Source of the DNA: an uncultured OM182 clade bacterium
Lineage (GTDB): Bacteria > Pseudomonadota > Gammaproteobacteria > Pseudomonadales > Azotimanducaceae
Length of the DNA stretch: 44,405 bases
Direction of reading: 5' to 3'
Assembly (NCBI GenBank): GCA_905182025.1
Contig: CAJJAA010000051.1
Span: 1-44,405, forward strand
The stretch's first letter is position 1. Each line of letters begins with the position of its first letter. Shown one piece after another: positions 1-7,744 of this stretch. A program made the translations under genes and the position numbers. The notes below the pieces were generated by a model, which was not told where the DNA came from, searched no databases, and was given only the letters and a program-made list of their open reading frames with translations.

Positions 1-111
1 AGTCGCATAAGTGTAAAAGTTGTCCATGCCGTCACGACCGTCGGCGCTCCAGTGAGCGCAACTCCGATCAAAGGTGTCGGCATCTGTTGCGGCGGGGAGG
101 GATCGACTCAT
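1..111 (-). CDS. N-terminal fragment of an unknown protein, cut by the window edge
   Basis: An open frame runs from an ATG at 109-111 on the minus strand to the window edge, giving 37 codons without a stop. A GGAG ribosome-binding site lies 7 nt before the ATG, which supports a real start. The visible residues (MSRSLPAATDADTFDRSCAH and onward) have no signal peptide and no motif I can name. It is divergent from the methyltransferase that starts at 308. The rest of the gene is outside the window, so no function is proposed. Confidence 0.55.
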   Translation of the reverse strand, partial: MSRSLPAATDADTFDRSCAHWSADGRDGMDNFYTYAT

Positions 112-307
112 GGTATTGCTCCAATTTGCTTGATTCTTAGTGTGATTCTTAGCGTCGTTATCAAAAATTAGTCCCTCTTAGAAAGTGACAAGGTCGACAA
201 TACCTCAGAAACCTTTCGAGAAACTCTGTTAGTGTACGCCATCGGTCGCACAAGCGATCCTATCTTTATGCATTAACGCTGATTGTTGAGGGTTTATTGG
301 TTCCGCT

Positions 308-1174
308 ATGAGTTTATATACGTCACATCAAAGCAAGATGATCGGGTCGATTGACCGCGCGGTAACAGATCTAGCGCAGATACAGCCTTTAAATAATAGT
401 TATTACGCGCAATGCCTCGAAATTTTTGAAGCCAACAGCGATCAACGAGTTGGACTCTTGGGTTGGCTCGAAGCAAACGTCGTCGCCAAGATGTCGCAAG
501 ACGCCAATGCTATTTTGAGTGTTGGCTGTGGCACAGGTGCTTTTGACGAATGCATTTTACGTTATGCACGGGCACGGATGAACCAGGTTACATACCTGGG
601 CATTGAGCCAAATGAAATATCGGCCGCTGACTTTTTAAAAACAATGAGCACGCAGACATCCGATCAAGTCGATGTTTCTGTACTCGTGCAAAAGTTTGGC
701 GAGCAAGTTTTTGAAAACAAGTTCGACCTTATTCTCTTTGTGCAATCCATCTACTATTTGGAAGATCGAAATGACGCCATCGATGCTGCGCTGCATGCGC
801 TTAAACCCGGCGGAGAATTGGTCATCGTGATCGCCCCTGACGAAGAACTGAATACGATTGCCAATCTTATGTGGCAACGACAAATGGAGCAGAAAAGTTG
901 GTTTAGCGATAACGTACGAGCCCACTTCGATGCGCGTGGATTGGATTATGGTGAAACGCGCGTTAGCGCTAACCTAAACGCGAACGAATGTTTCGGCGAA
1001 TCAACTGAAGCAGGCCGAAACATCGTCGACTTCATCGTGCAAACCCGTGCAGATCAGTTACCAACAGGGTTGCGCAACGACATTTCCGAATTCTTAATGT
1101 CGATTAGCGAAGAGCAAGGCACGACGACATGTCTGCCGCATCCAGTCGATATTTTTCGATGCAAGAAACCCTAG
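308..1174 (+). CDS. Class I SAM-dependent methyltransferase
   Basis: This 288-residue cytosolic protein should transfer a methyl group from S-adenosylmethionine to an unknown acceptor. Motif I of the Rossmann-like fold is visible as VGCGTGAFD near residue 73, the acidic ribose-binding position follows as YLGIEPN near 97, and the post-motif strand reads FDLILFVQSIYYLED near 140 with LKPGGELVIV after it. The N-terminus (MSLYTSHQSKM with YYAQCLEIFE) and the layout recall histamine N-methyltransferase-like small-molecule enzymes, which is only a resemblance. The gene stands alone and its stop codon lies in the loop of a terminator hairpin. The methyl acceptor cannot be read from the sequence. Confidence 0.85.
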   Translation: MSLYTSHQSKMIGSIDRAVTDLAQIQPLNNSYYAQCLEIFEANSDQRVGLLGWLEANVVAKMSQDANAILSVGCGTGAFDECILRYARARMNQVTYLGIEPNEISAADFLKTMSTQTSDQVDVSVLVQKFGEQVFENKFDLILFVQSIYYLEDRNDAIDAALHALKPGGELVIVIAPDEELNTIANLMWQRQMEQKSWFSDNVRAHFDARGLDYGETRVSANLNANECFGESTEAGRNIVDFIVQTRADQLPTGLRNDISEFLMSISEEQGTTTCLPHPVDIFRCKKP

Positions 1175-1185
1175 GTAGGGTTTTT
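1166..1185 (+). terminator. Rho-independent terminator overlapping the methyltransferase stop codon
   Basis: The arms AAACCC (1166-1171) and GGGTTT (1178-1183) flank a 6-nt loop TAGGTA and run into a T tract ending at 1185. The loop contains the TAG stop of the methyltransferase. The stem is short, so efficiency may be modest. Confidence 0.6.
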
Positions 1186-1325
1186 CAAAACATACTTTAA
1201 TACTGTGACCTAAACGCGTTACCAACAACCAATTTATGGGTGTCATTAAAATCATCGCCCTACTTTTGAGTTGAGTCCTGTTGCGCATAGTTACAAGTAA
1301 GCGGGTTAGATAAGAGCATCACGGC

Positions 1326-1346
1326 TTGTAAAATCAAATTAGACAA
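1326..1346. promoter_or_regulatory. Imperfect inverted repeat upstream of the G6PD gene, candidate operator
   Basis: TTGTNNAAT and ATTNNACAA face each other around a CAA centre, so 7 of 9 positions are symmetric. It lies 70 nt before the G6PD start codon. The outer TTGT/ACAA and AT-rich core vaguely recall regulators of zwf such as HexR, but spacing and core differ, so no regulator is assigned. Confidence 0.3.
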
Positions 1347-1415
1347 CAGGCGCCTTTACTCTGAAATGGATTTCCCCAATGATCGACCTTTATTTTTTTT
1401 CACTAGGAGCACCGC

Positions 1416-3362
1416 TTGTCTAAAGATTCTACTTCAACGCCCATCAACCCTCTGAGCGAACCCTGTGTAATGGTCATCTTCGGAGCCTCGGGAGACCTTA
1501 CCAAACGACTACTCGTGCCGTCTCTGTATAACCTAGCCTGTGATGAACTCCTATCGCCGAACTTCGCCGTTCTGGGTACTGGCCGTAGTGAGATTAGCAA
1601 CGACGAATTTCGTCAAAGTATGGCAAGTGAAGACAACGGTTTGCGTGCTTTTCATACCCGCAATACGTTCGATGAAGATGCCTGCGAGGAGCTGCTCTCG
1701 CGATTTTACTTTGAGCCGGCCAATATTGATTTAGAAGGTTTCACCAAACTCAAAGAAACCGTGTCGGAGCTCGATAAAAAATACCAGGCAGGCGGCAACG
1801 TTTTATTTTACTTCGCCATGGCGCCTCGGTTCTTTGGTTCTCTATGCGAGAACCTCCACAAAGCCGGATTTCAAGACGGTGAAGGTTGGAAACGTATCAT
1901 CGTCGAAAAGCCCTTTGGCACGGACTTGCAGTCCGCCTTAGATTTAAATGCAGAGATATTAAAGTACTGGCGAGAAGATCAGATTTATCGCGTCGACCAT
2001 TACCTCGGCAAAGAGACGGTACAAAACCTGCTCACATTCCGTTTTTCTAACGGTATGTTTGAGCCGCTATGGAACAAGCATCATATCGATAATATCCAGT
2101 TCAACGTTTGCGAATCCGTTGATGTGAAAGGTAGGGGTGGCTACTACGATCATTCCGGCGTGCTCAGAGACATGATGCAGAATCATATGTTCCAGATGCT
2201 TTCCTATATTTGCATGGAACCGCCCGGATCTTTTCACGCTGACGCAATACGAAATGAGAAAGCCAAACTGCTCGAATCCGTTCGCATCTACGATGAAGCT
2301 GGTGTCGAAGAAAATGTGGTGCGCGGCCAGTACGGCCCGTCGTTTAACGATGCAGGTGATATCGACAAGCCGGGTTATCGCGATGAACAAGATGTGAACC
2401 CCGAATCGAAAACAGAGACCTTCGCGGCTGCAAAATTTCAGATCGATAATCTTCGCTGGCAAGGCGTGCCAATCTATCTGCGCTCAGGTAAAGCGCTTTG
2501 GAAGCGAGGCACTGAAATTGTCATCGAATTCAAAAAGCCACCTGAGAGCATGTTCAAAGGTACCGAAGTGACTCAGTTGACGTCGAATCGACTAGTGTTC
2601 CATATCCAACCCTATCAAGGCATAGAACTACTATTTCAGGCAAAGACGCCTGGCCCCACCGTGCAACTGCAAAGCGTCGATATGGCATTTGATTATGGTG
2701 ACGTCTTCAACGCATCGCGTTATACCGGTTATGAAGTGATGATCTATGCTTGCTCGCGTGGCGATGCCACGCTGTTCTCGCGCGGTGACTTGGTAGAAGC
2801 TGCTTGGCGCATTGCGCAACCCTTGTTGGACTACTGGGCTAAGACACCAGCTGAAGATTTTCCTAACTACGCGCGTAATTCCTGGGGCCCTAAGTCCGCC
2901 TACGAATTATTGGAAAAAGATGGTCGAAGCTGGTTCGAGGTTGTTACGCCAGATGTGCTTGAAGAGTTACCGATGTTCAAGGACGCTGACAGATTACTTC
3001 TCAGCGCCGTCATTCTTGCCATGCAATCGGTTAGTAAAGACGCCGGTGACGTGATAATCCAAAAGGGTGACACAACCGGGGAAATGTATTTTATCTGTCG
3101 CGGTGAAGTGCAAGTGCTTGATAGCAATAACGAGGTCGTAAGCGAGCTGAAGGAAGGTAATTTCTTTGGTGAAATTGGCCTGCTCATGTCGACCGAGCGA
3201 ACCGCGACGGTGAAAGCGAAAACGTCCTGTGACTTATTCACACTCAGTAAACCCGTTTTCGGTCGCATATTGCGAGATCATCCCCAGTTTGCTGACAACA
3301 TCATGCGGATTGCAAAAGAGCGATATGATCTTTCTGTGTCGATGACAGATCTGATCGAATAA
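1416..3362 (+). CDS. zwf: Glucose-6-phosphate dehydrogenase fused to a C-terminal cyclic-nucleotide-binding domain
   Basis: The protein oxidises glucose 6-phosphate to 6-phosphogluconolactone with NAD(P)+, the entry to the oxidative pentose phosphate and Entner-Doudoroff routes. The nucleotide-binding motif GASGDLTKR is at residues 23-31 and the active-site segment DHYLGKE at 194-200. A complete G6PD ends near residue 508 with the usual GPKSAYELL...GRSW. About 125 further residues form a CRP/PKA-type cNMP-binding domain: KGDTTGEMYFICRGEVQVL, then the phosphate-binding cassette FFGEIGLLMSTERTATVKA with G585, E586 and R595 intact. At 648 residues it is about 150 longer than normal Zwf. The start is TTG, fixed by AGGAG six nt upstream. 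No pgl or edd gene is adjacent. The fusion suggests allosteric control by cAMP or a related nucleotide, which is inference. Confidence 0.95.
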   Translation: MSKDSTSTPINPLSEPCVMVIFGASGDLTKRLLVPSLYNLACDELLSPNFAVLGTGRSEISNDEFRQSMASEDNGLRAFHTRNTFDEDACEELLSRFYFEPANIDLEGFTKLKETVSELDKKYQAGGNVLFYFAMAPRFFGSLCENLHKAGFQDGEGWKRIIVEKPFGTDLQSALDLNAEILKYWREDQIYRVDHYLGKETVQNLLTFRFSNGMFEPLWNKHHIDNIQFNVCESVDVKGRGGYYDHSGVLRDMMQNHMFQMLSYICMEPPGSFHADAIRNEKAKLLESVRIYDEAGVEENVVRGQYGPSFNDAGDIDKPGYRDEQDVNPESKTETFAAAKFQIDNLRWQGVPIYLRSGKALWKRGTEIVIEFKKPPESMFKGTEVTQLTSNRLVFHIQPYQGIELLFQAKTPGPTVQLQSVDMAFDYGDVFNASRYTGYEVMIYACSRGDATLFSRGDLVEAAWRIAQPLLDYWAKTPAEDFPNYARNSWGPKSAYELLEKDGRSWFEVVTPDVLEELPMFKDADRLLLSAVILAMQSVSKDAGDVIIQKGDTTGEMYFICRGEVQVLDSNNEVVSELKEGNFFGEIGLLMSTERTATVKAKTSCDLFTLSKPVFGRILRDHPQFADNIMRIAKERYDLSVSMTDLIE

Positions 3363-3369
3363 ATTGGTC

Positions 3370-3395
3370 ACAGGTGCCCTGCCCGGGGCACCTGT
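3370..3395 (+). terminator. Strong hairpin after the G6PD gene
   Basis: A perfect 10-bp stem, ACAGGTGCCC (3370-3379) with GGGCACCTGT (3386-3395), closes a 6-nt loop 8 nt after the stop codon. No clear T tract follows, so it may act as an RNA 3'-end stabiliser rather than a full intrinsic terminator. Confidence 0.6.
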
Positions 3396-3428
3396 ATTCC
3401 GACATTACGCGCGCGCGTTGCAAAACCG

Positions 3429-3587
3429 ATGCACGCTTTGCGCTCGCCCCGAACTCAACCAGTGATGCGTCAACCGTCGATAAACAAATACGACGCCGCC
3501 ATCAAAAACTGGCGCATCGAACTCGACGAGGCGTTCCCACTAAGTACTAATGAGATTGTGCAAACATATAAAGCCAAGATTCAATAA
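3429..3587 (+). CDS. Possible small protein or gene remnant, 52 residues
   Basis: An ATG at 3429 opens a 52-codon frame ending at TAA 3585-3587 in an otherwise empty 327-nt gap. The second half (KYDAAIKNWRIELDEAFPLS) reads like a normal soluble protein segment rather than random translation. No ribosome-binding site stands before the ATG, and a second ATG occurs at 3465. I do not recognise a family. It could be the tail of a lost gene. Confidence 0.25.
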   Translation: MHALRSPRTQPVMRQPSINKYDAAIKNWRIELDEAFPLSTNEIVQTYKAKIQ

Positions 3588-3689
3588 TAAGTATTTTGTG
3601 GGAGTTGTTCGTATCGAACACTTTCAGACATAACAGATCGGTCATCGGCTAGAGCGGCAATATCCGCGCTTTACTCAGCAATTGACGGA

Positions 3690-4628
3690 CTACTTCGTCA
3701 CCGCATCTCTACGACCGGAGCGGAATTTTCGTTTTCGCTCCGCGTCTTTTTCAGCTTTAGCCTGTTTTTGCTGCGTAATGACGACTTCTTCCGCCTCGAT
3801 CATCTCGGGTGTTTCCAACGTGATCCCACCGAGCATGCCCGCACGAAATTCATTCACCAGAATCGCCGAGGCTTTTTCCAAATCAACTCGCCCGCCGGCC
3901 ACAAGGCAGCCGCGCCGCGCGCCCATTTGCTCGAAAAATTCAAGTTCAGTGTCAGGCACCGATGCCAAGTCGTAACGCTCTTTCAATACAGTCGGGTATT
4001 GTTTAATAAGGTAGTCAGCCAAGTAAAAAGCAACATCCTCAATCGCCATCGCCGTATCTTTGATCGCTCCCGAGGCGGCTAGGCGATAACCGCTATTTTC
4101 GTTATCAATCTTTGGCCACAACAGGCCTGGCGTATCCAACAGCACAATACCTTCAGCCAATTTGATACGTTGCTGCCCTTTCGTAATAGCAGGCTCATTA
4201 CCCGTCTTGGCCGCCTTGCGACCCGCTAAAGCATTAATCAACGTTGATTTACCAACATTCGGCACACCCGCAACCATCACTAGCATATTAAGGTTTGCTT
4301 TCACCTTCGAAGGGACTAAAGCGCGGCACAATCGAATCAGCCTTTGCGCTTTATCCTGTTGGTCAAGGGTTGTCTGTAGCGTTTTAACCGAAGCGTCCTG
4401 CTCAAAATGTGCCTGCCAGTGCAAGGTGGCTTTGGGATCGGCCAGATCCGACTTGCTCAAAATTTTAATGCACGGCTTGTTATGCCGCAGTTTTGCAATG
4501 GCAGGGTTCTGACTACTGCCGGGCAAGCGCGCATCAAGCAATTCGATCACAAGATCAACATCCGGCAGGAGTGTCGTCATCTCGCGAATGGCCTTGTGCA
4601 TGTGACCTGGGTACCAGTGAATTGCCAT
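3690..4628 (-). CDS. rbgA: Circularly permuted ribosome-biogenesis GTPase, RbgA/YlqF family
   Basis: This 312-residue GTPase belongs to the family that helps late assembly of the 50S ribosomal subunit. The G motifs are in the permuted order: G4 as SKSD at residues 58-61, then G1 GVPNVGKST at 121-129, then G3 DTPG at 165-168. The N-terminus MAIHWYPGHM is the family signature. The C-terminal helical region (FEQMGARRGCLVAGGRVD) is the RNA-binding ANTAR-like part. The last 30 residues are strongly basic. The gene is the most downstream of a run of minus-strand genes, 73 nt after an exported protein, and lacks a strong ribosome-binding site. Confidence 0.93.
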   Translation of the reverse strand: MAIHWYPGHMHKAIREMTTLLPDVDLVIELLDARLPGSSQNPAIAKLRHNKPCIKILSKSDLADPKATLHWQAHFEQDASVKTLQTTLDQQDKAQRLIRLCRALVPSKVKANLNMLVMVAGVPNVGKSTLINALAGRKAAKTGNEPAITKGQQRIKLAEGIVLLDTPGLLWPKIDNENSGYRLAASGAIKDTAMAIEDVAFYLADYLIKQYPTVLKERYDLASVPDTELEFFEQMGARRGCLVAGGRVDLEKASAILVNEFRAGMLGGITLETPEMIEAEEVVITQQKQAKAEKDAERKRKFRSGRRDAVTK

Positions 4629-4701
4629 AATGGAAGTGCGCGCTAGTTATGTCTAATGAGATGGCAGAACAAAAAACCTAATCTTGCCCTGCGTTCGTGA
4701 A

Positions 4702-5214
4702 TCAGTTGCTATACAGATATTCGATTGCATCGTTCACAAACGTATAGCGGGGATGTTTATACCAACCGTAGAGCAAAGAGTTACGTGGCTCTTTGTGAAT
4801 TTTTGTCTGAAAGACTTTTAGCTCGCCATTGTCTTCACGGAGCCAAAAATCCACATCATAAAGTTTGTCTTTAATGCCGTCTACGTGGAAATCAGTGCAG
4901 GCAAAATAAACATCGTCGCCAATCTGCCTGACAGGATCGTGAATCTGAACAAAACGCAGTATCAGTGGTTCACTGGTAACGTCATCAACAATGTTGAAAA
5001 GCCCATCATCGCCAACAACGTTTTCTATATGACGGTGCATCGCCGCCTTAATGTCTTGAGCATAAACAATTGAGTCCGCGTCAGTGACGCTTTCAGCCCG
5101 AGTTTGAACAACCCCACTGATCAACAGCAGGGCCAGAGACCTTGTTAAAATTAGTCTTAACAAGGCCTGATTCTTCAACTTACGAGGTCCCACAAGTGAT
5201 ACCACGCTTAACAA
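4702..5214 (-). CDS. Exported protein of unknown function
   Basis: The frame encodes up to 170 residues with a signal peptide (LILTRSLALLLISGVVQTRA, likely cleaved after TRA). The mature part of about 130 residues is rich in aromatic and acidic residues and ends in YTFVNDAIEYLYSN. The central stretch ILRFVQIHDPVRQIGDDVYF suggests a compact alpha/beta or lipocalin-like fold, but I recognise no family. No ATG is available: the longest form starts at TTG 5214, with GTG and TTG codons just downstream as alternatives, so the exact start is open. It lies 9 nt after the KEHGGK-repeat gene and may be co-transcribed with it. Confidence 0.7.
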   Translation of the reverse strand: MLSVVSLVGPRKLKNQALLRLILTRSLALLLISGVVQTRAESVTDADSIVYAQDIKAAMHRHIENVVGDDGLFNIVDDVTSEPLILRFVQIHDPVRQIGDDVYFACTDFHVDGIKDKLYDVDFWLREDNGELKVFQTKIHKEPRNSLLYGWYKHPRYTFVNDAIEYLYSN

Positions 5215-5223
5215 CTAAAAAAC

Positions 5224-5490
5224 TCAGTGATCTTTAGACGCAGCCGCTTTACCACCATGCTCTTTCGCCGCTTTACCGCCGTGCTCCTTCGCCTCTGTAG
5301 CCGCTTTACCGCCGTGCTCCTTCGCCTCTGTAGCCGCTTTACCGCCATGCTCCTTCTCTTCTGTAGCCGCTTTACCGCCATGCTCCTTCGCTTCTGTAGC
5401 CGCTTTACCGCCGTGCTCTTTACCGTGACCACTCGCCAATACGCTTGCGGGCAGTACAATCATCAAAAATACCAGTGCTAGATGTCTCAT
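5224..5490 (-). CDS. Small exported protein built of KEHGGKAATEA repeats
   Basis: This 88-residue protein has a signal peptide (MRHLALVFLMIVLPASVLAS) followed almost entirely by repeats. Four 11-residue units of the type KEHGGKAATEA are followed by two 8-residue units KEHGGKAA and the tail ASKDH. The mature protein has one histidine per unit and alternates Lys, Glu and Ala, so it is hydrophilic, probably unstructured or helical, and could bind metal or buffer charge; that is inference. Codon-level similarity between units shows recent tandem expansion. The start ATG is clear. I know no characterised homologue. Confidence 0.75.
   Translation of the reverse strand: MRHLALVFLMIVLPASVLASGHGKEHGGKAATEAKEHGGKAATEEKEHGGKAATEAKEHGGKAATEAKEHGGKAAKEHGGKAAASKDH
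5232..5424. repeat. 33-bp tandem repeat inside the KEHGGK gene
   Basis: A 33-bp unit (plus-strand core CGCTTTACCGCC followed by TGCTCCTTCG) occurs in tandem, with shortened 24-bp units at the low-coordinate end. Units are nearly identical and keep the reading frame, so copy number could vary between strains. Confidence 0.85.
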
Positions 5491-5567
5491 TTAAAACCCC
5501 GTGAAATTATAATTTTGTTTATGTGTTGCGGACCTTTCCGCCCTGCTCGATAGCCCCATAGTCATTA

Positions 5568-6389
5568 TCATGCATTGTCGCTGAGACTGAGCGCCACGTT
5601 ACGGCTTTTGAAAGGTTCAAGCAACAATTGCTTTGCCGACAGCGTGTCGCCTCTCCCGTCCGGCAGCCCTATCGGTTTTGTACGCAAAGCCTCGTGAGAC
5701 AGCCAGGGCGCAAGCGAACTAAACGCGAGGTCCCAAAAGCTGAATATCGTCGAAAAATTTCGGTCACCGTACTTTCGGTCAACGAGATGATGCGCGGCGT
5801 GGAATCGAGGTGTCACTATTATGAATGCGAGTGGTCGCTCGAGTTTATCTGGCAGATCAATATTACTATGATGCATCTGCGCGCAGAGACTAACAATCGC
5901 CTCGAACAGAAACCAGGCGAATGCTGAAGGACCCCACAGCACAATCCAAATCGCTTTCGCCGCTGAAGAAATTAATATTTCACCCGGATGAAAACGTAAC
6001 GCGGTAAAAACATCCAGATCATTATCGGCATGGTGAGTCTTGTGAAAACGCCATAAAAAGGCTACCCGATGATTCGCCCGGTGCCACACATAGTCAAAAC
6101 CATCGAGCACGATCACTGTCAGGACAAATTCGACCCAACCCGAAAGTCCTAACCAACGCCCTAGTCCCCAGCCCATTTGCTCGACGTAAACAATCCATGC
6201 CAGCAGCGGTACATAAATCAACAATCGCATGACAGTGGTGTTCAGCGCTGCGACCGCAGCGTGAAGCGCAACACGCCTTAACAACGGCGTGACTGCGGCA
6301 CGATAGGTTAATAATCTTTCGAGCAACGCCCAAAAAATCAGTCCACCTAAGAAGACAAACAGGCGACCTGTATCTAAATCAATATTCAT
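5568..6389 (-). CDS. Sterol desaturase / fatty acid hydroxylase superfamily membrane protein
   Basis: This 273-residue integral membrane protein carries the histidine clusters that hold the di-iron centre of the superfamily: WHRANH near residue 103, HKTHH near 116, FHP near 133, MHHS near 172 and FHAAHH near 197. Four or so hydrophobic segments surround them. Members hydroxylate or desaturate lipid chains or sterol-like substrates using O2. The substrate here is unknown; neighbours give no clue. It starts at ATG 6389 next to the remains of an acyltransferase gene and is otherwise intact. Confidence 0.88.
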   Translation of the reverse strand: MNIDLDTGRLFVFLGGLIFWALLERLLTYRAAVTPLLRRVALHAAVAALNTTVMRLLIYVPLLAWIVYVEQMGWGLGRWLGLSGWVEFVLTVIVLDGFDYVWHRANHRVAFLWRFHKTHHADNDLDVFTALRFHPGEILISSAAKAIWIVLWGPSAFAWFLFEAIVSLCAQMHHSNIDLPDKLERPLAFIIVTPRFHAAHHLVDRKYGDRNFSTIFSFWDLAFSSLAPWLSHEALRTKPIGLPDGRGDTLSAKQLLLEPFKSRNVALSLSDNA

Positions 6390-6499
6390 AACGACCTAAT
6401 ATAAACTAGCGGGCGGGCATTTACCTCTGCTATCGCGCCAACGTACGCATAGCAGGCTTCTGTCACGGCGATGGGTGCGAGTAATGCTAAGCCACTGCA

Positions 6500-6861
6500 A
6501 GGACAATTTTCCCGCATCGCGGTCGTGACGACACTTTGCCAAAAGTCTTCCAACTCCCACGGCATAAGTAACATCGGAGCAAAATGCAGCACGCGGCTAG
6601 AACCGCAAATAAAACGGGGAATAACCGGCGAGCGCGACGGGCGTAGAGGTGCCGGATGCTAAAATCACCGCGCGCGATTTCCTGGGCAATGATGGAAGTT
6701 ATCAAGTAACCAAAGATAACAAAAAACACATCAACCCCAACAAAGCCGCCCGAAAACATGCCGAAGCCGGCGTGATACAGAACCACAAGGACGACAGCAA
6801 TAGCGCGGAGCCCATCAATATCAGATCGGTACGTTAGTGTCTCTGGTGTTACGCTGGCCAT
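6500..6861 (-). pseudogene. Truncated and frameshifted acyltransferase-3 (OafA/YrhL-like) gene
   Basis: From ATG 6861 the frame begins like an OafA-type membrane acyltransferase: YRSDIDGLRAIAVVLVVLYH, then GGFVGVDVFFVIFGYLITSI and RRARRLFPVLFAVLA. Near 6590 the homology moves to another minus-strand frame, which continues as MLLMPWELEDFWQSVVTTAM, so one small insertion or deletion has broken it. After that point the remaining roughly 500 residues of the family are missing. FFVIFGYLI has I where the family usually has S. The gene is clearly dead. O-acetylation of surface sugars would have been its role. Confidence 0.85.
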
Positions 6862-6927
6862 GTAGCCCTATGTTGAACGCTCGCAGATAAACTCGGATTT
6901 TCAGAACAAGAAATGTCGCAACTACGC

Positions 6928-7509
6928 TCACCCTAACCAGCGTTGGTCTTGCACCGCGACATGCGAAAAAAAGTAGGCTATAACAGACCCGATTAAGAAA
7001 ACTAACACCGCACCATGCAGCCAGACACGTTGACTATAAGCGAGCGCACAAAGGACGAGGCCGCTGACGATGGAAAAAAGCATAAATGAAACCTCCAATC
7101 TCTCGTAGCCAACGATAACGATATCGGCCAACCAAGCAGCGAGAGAAAATACTGCCAAGGAGAGGAACACAACCCGCCGTTTTTCCAAGTAATAAGTACG
7201 CATATCAATTTGAGATCTGTTAACGACGTCGGGAGACATAGCGAATGCCGAGAGCACCAAGAATAGTGTCGGCACAACGAGGAAAAAAATTTGACCGACA
7301 TATTCGATGCGTAGCTCTCGGTATGACCACATACCGATCCAATATTGCACCGACAACAATAGGATATAGATCGTCCACCCTAGATGTAACCAGTCGAATT
7401 TAATCTCACCGTCGGCACGTGCTAATCGTCCCCAGCCGCCAACGATTTCCGTCATGCCCACAGCGACAACCACGGATGCAATCATCATGAGGAACTCGAA
7501 TTGTGTCAT
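6928..7509 (-). CDS. Multi-pass membrane protein of unknown function
   Basis: The 193-residue product has about six hydrophobic segments: FLMMIASVVVAVGMTEIV, HLGWTIYILLLSVQYWIG, GQIFFLVVPTLFLVLSAF, VVFLSLAVFSLAAWLADIV, FMLFSIVSGLVLCALAY and LHGAVLVFLIGSVIAYFF. A good ribosome-binding site (GAGGCAGG) precedes the ATG. I see no catalytic motif or family signature. It lies between two remnants of an acyltransferase N-terminus, so it may be a survivor in a region that is losing genes. Confidence 0.75.
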   Translation of the reverse strand: MTQFEFLMMIASVVVAVGMTEIVGGWGRLARADGEIKFDWLHLGWTIYILLLSVQYWIGMWSYRELRIEYVGQIFFLVVPTLFLVLSAFAMSPDVVNRSQIDMRTYYLEKRRVVFLSLAVFSLAAWLADIVIVGYERLEVSFMLFSIVSGLVLCALAYSQRVWLHGAVLVFLIGSVIAYFFSHVAVQDQRWLG

Positions 7510-7565
7510 CTATACCTGCCTCATTAACTAAAACGTATTGCGTCAGTTAAGCGTGAATATTTTGC

Positions 7566-7640
7566 CATGTTCGTTCTAGCGTGGAATACGTCAACATCAG
7601 ATTCGCAAGTCAATGACTGCGACGTAACGCTCGCCAAGGT
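7566..7640 (-). pseudogene. Second, more eroded copy of the acyltransferase-3 N-terminus
   Basis: Read on the minus strand from a TTG at about 7636, the sequence gives LASVTSQSLTCESDVDVFHA. The intact-looking start of the neighbouring acyltransferase remnant gives MASVTPETLTYRSDIDGLRA. Ten of twenty residues and about 40 of 60 bases match without a gap. No membrane segment follows. It is best read as a decayed duplicate of the 5' end of the same gene family. Confidence 0.5.
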
Positions 7641-7744
7641 TGGCTTTGTTAAACGTCTAAAGATGAATGCGGTTATTGCAACCGAACAGACCGTAAGCCC
7701 CAACAATCGCACAAGTATACATGGCAGGACGAGAAATTGAGTAA

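Noticed and set aside
5227..5481. Plus-strand open frame opposite the KEHGGK repeat gene
   Set aside because: It exists because the repeats keep all frames open; it has no signal peptide or known pattern and is only the antisense of the repeat.
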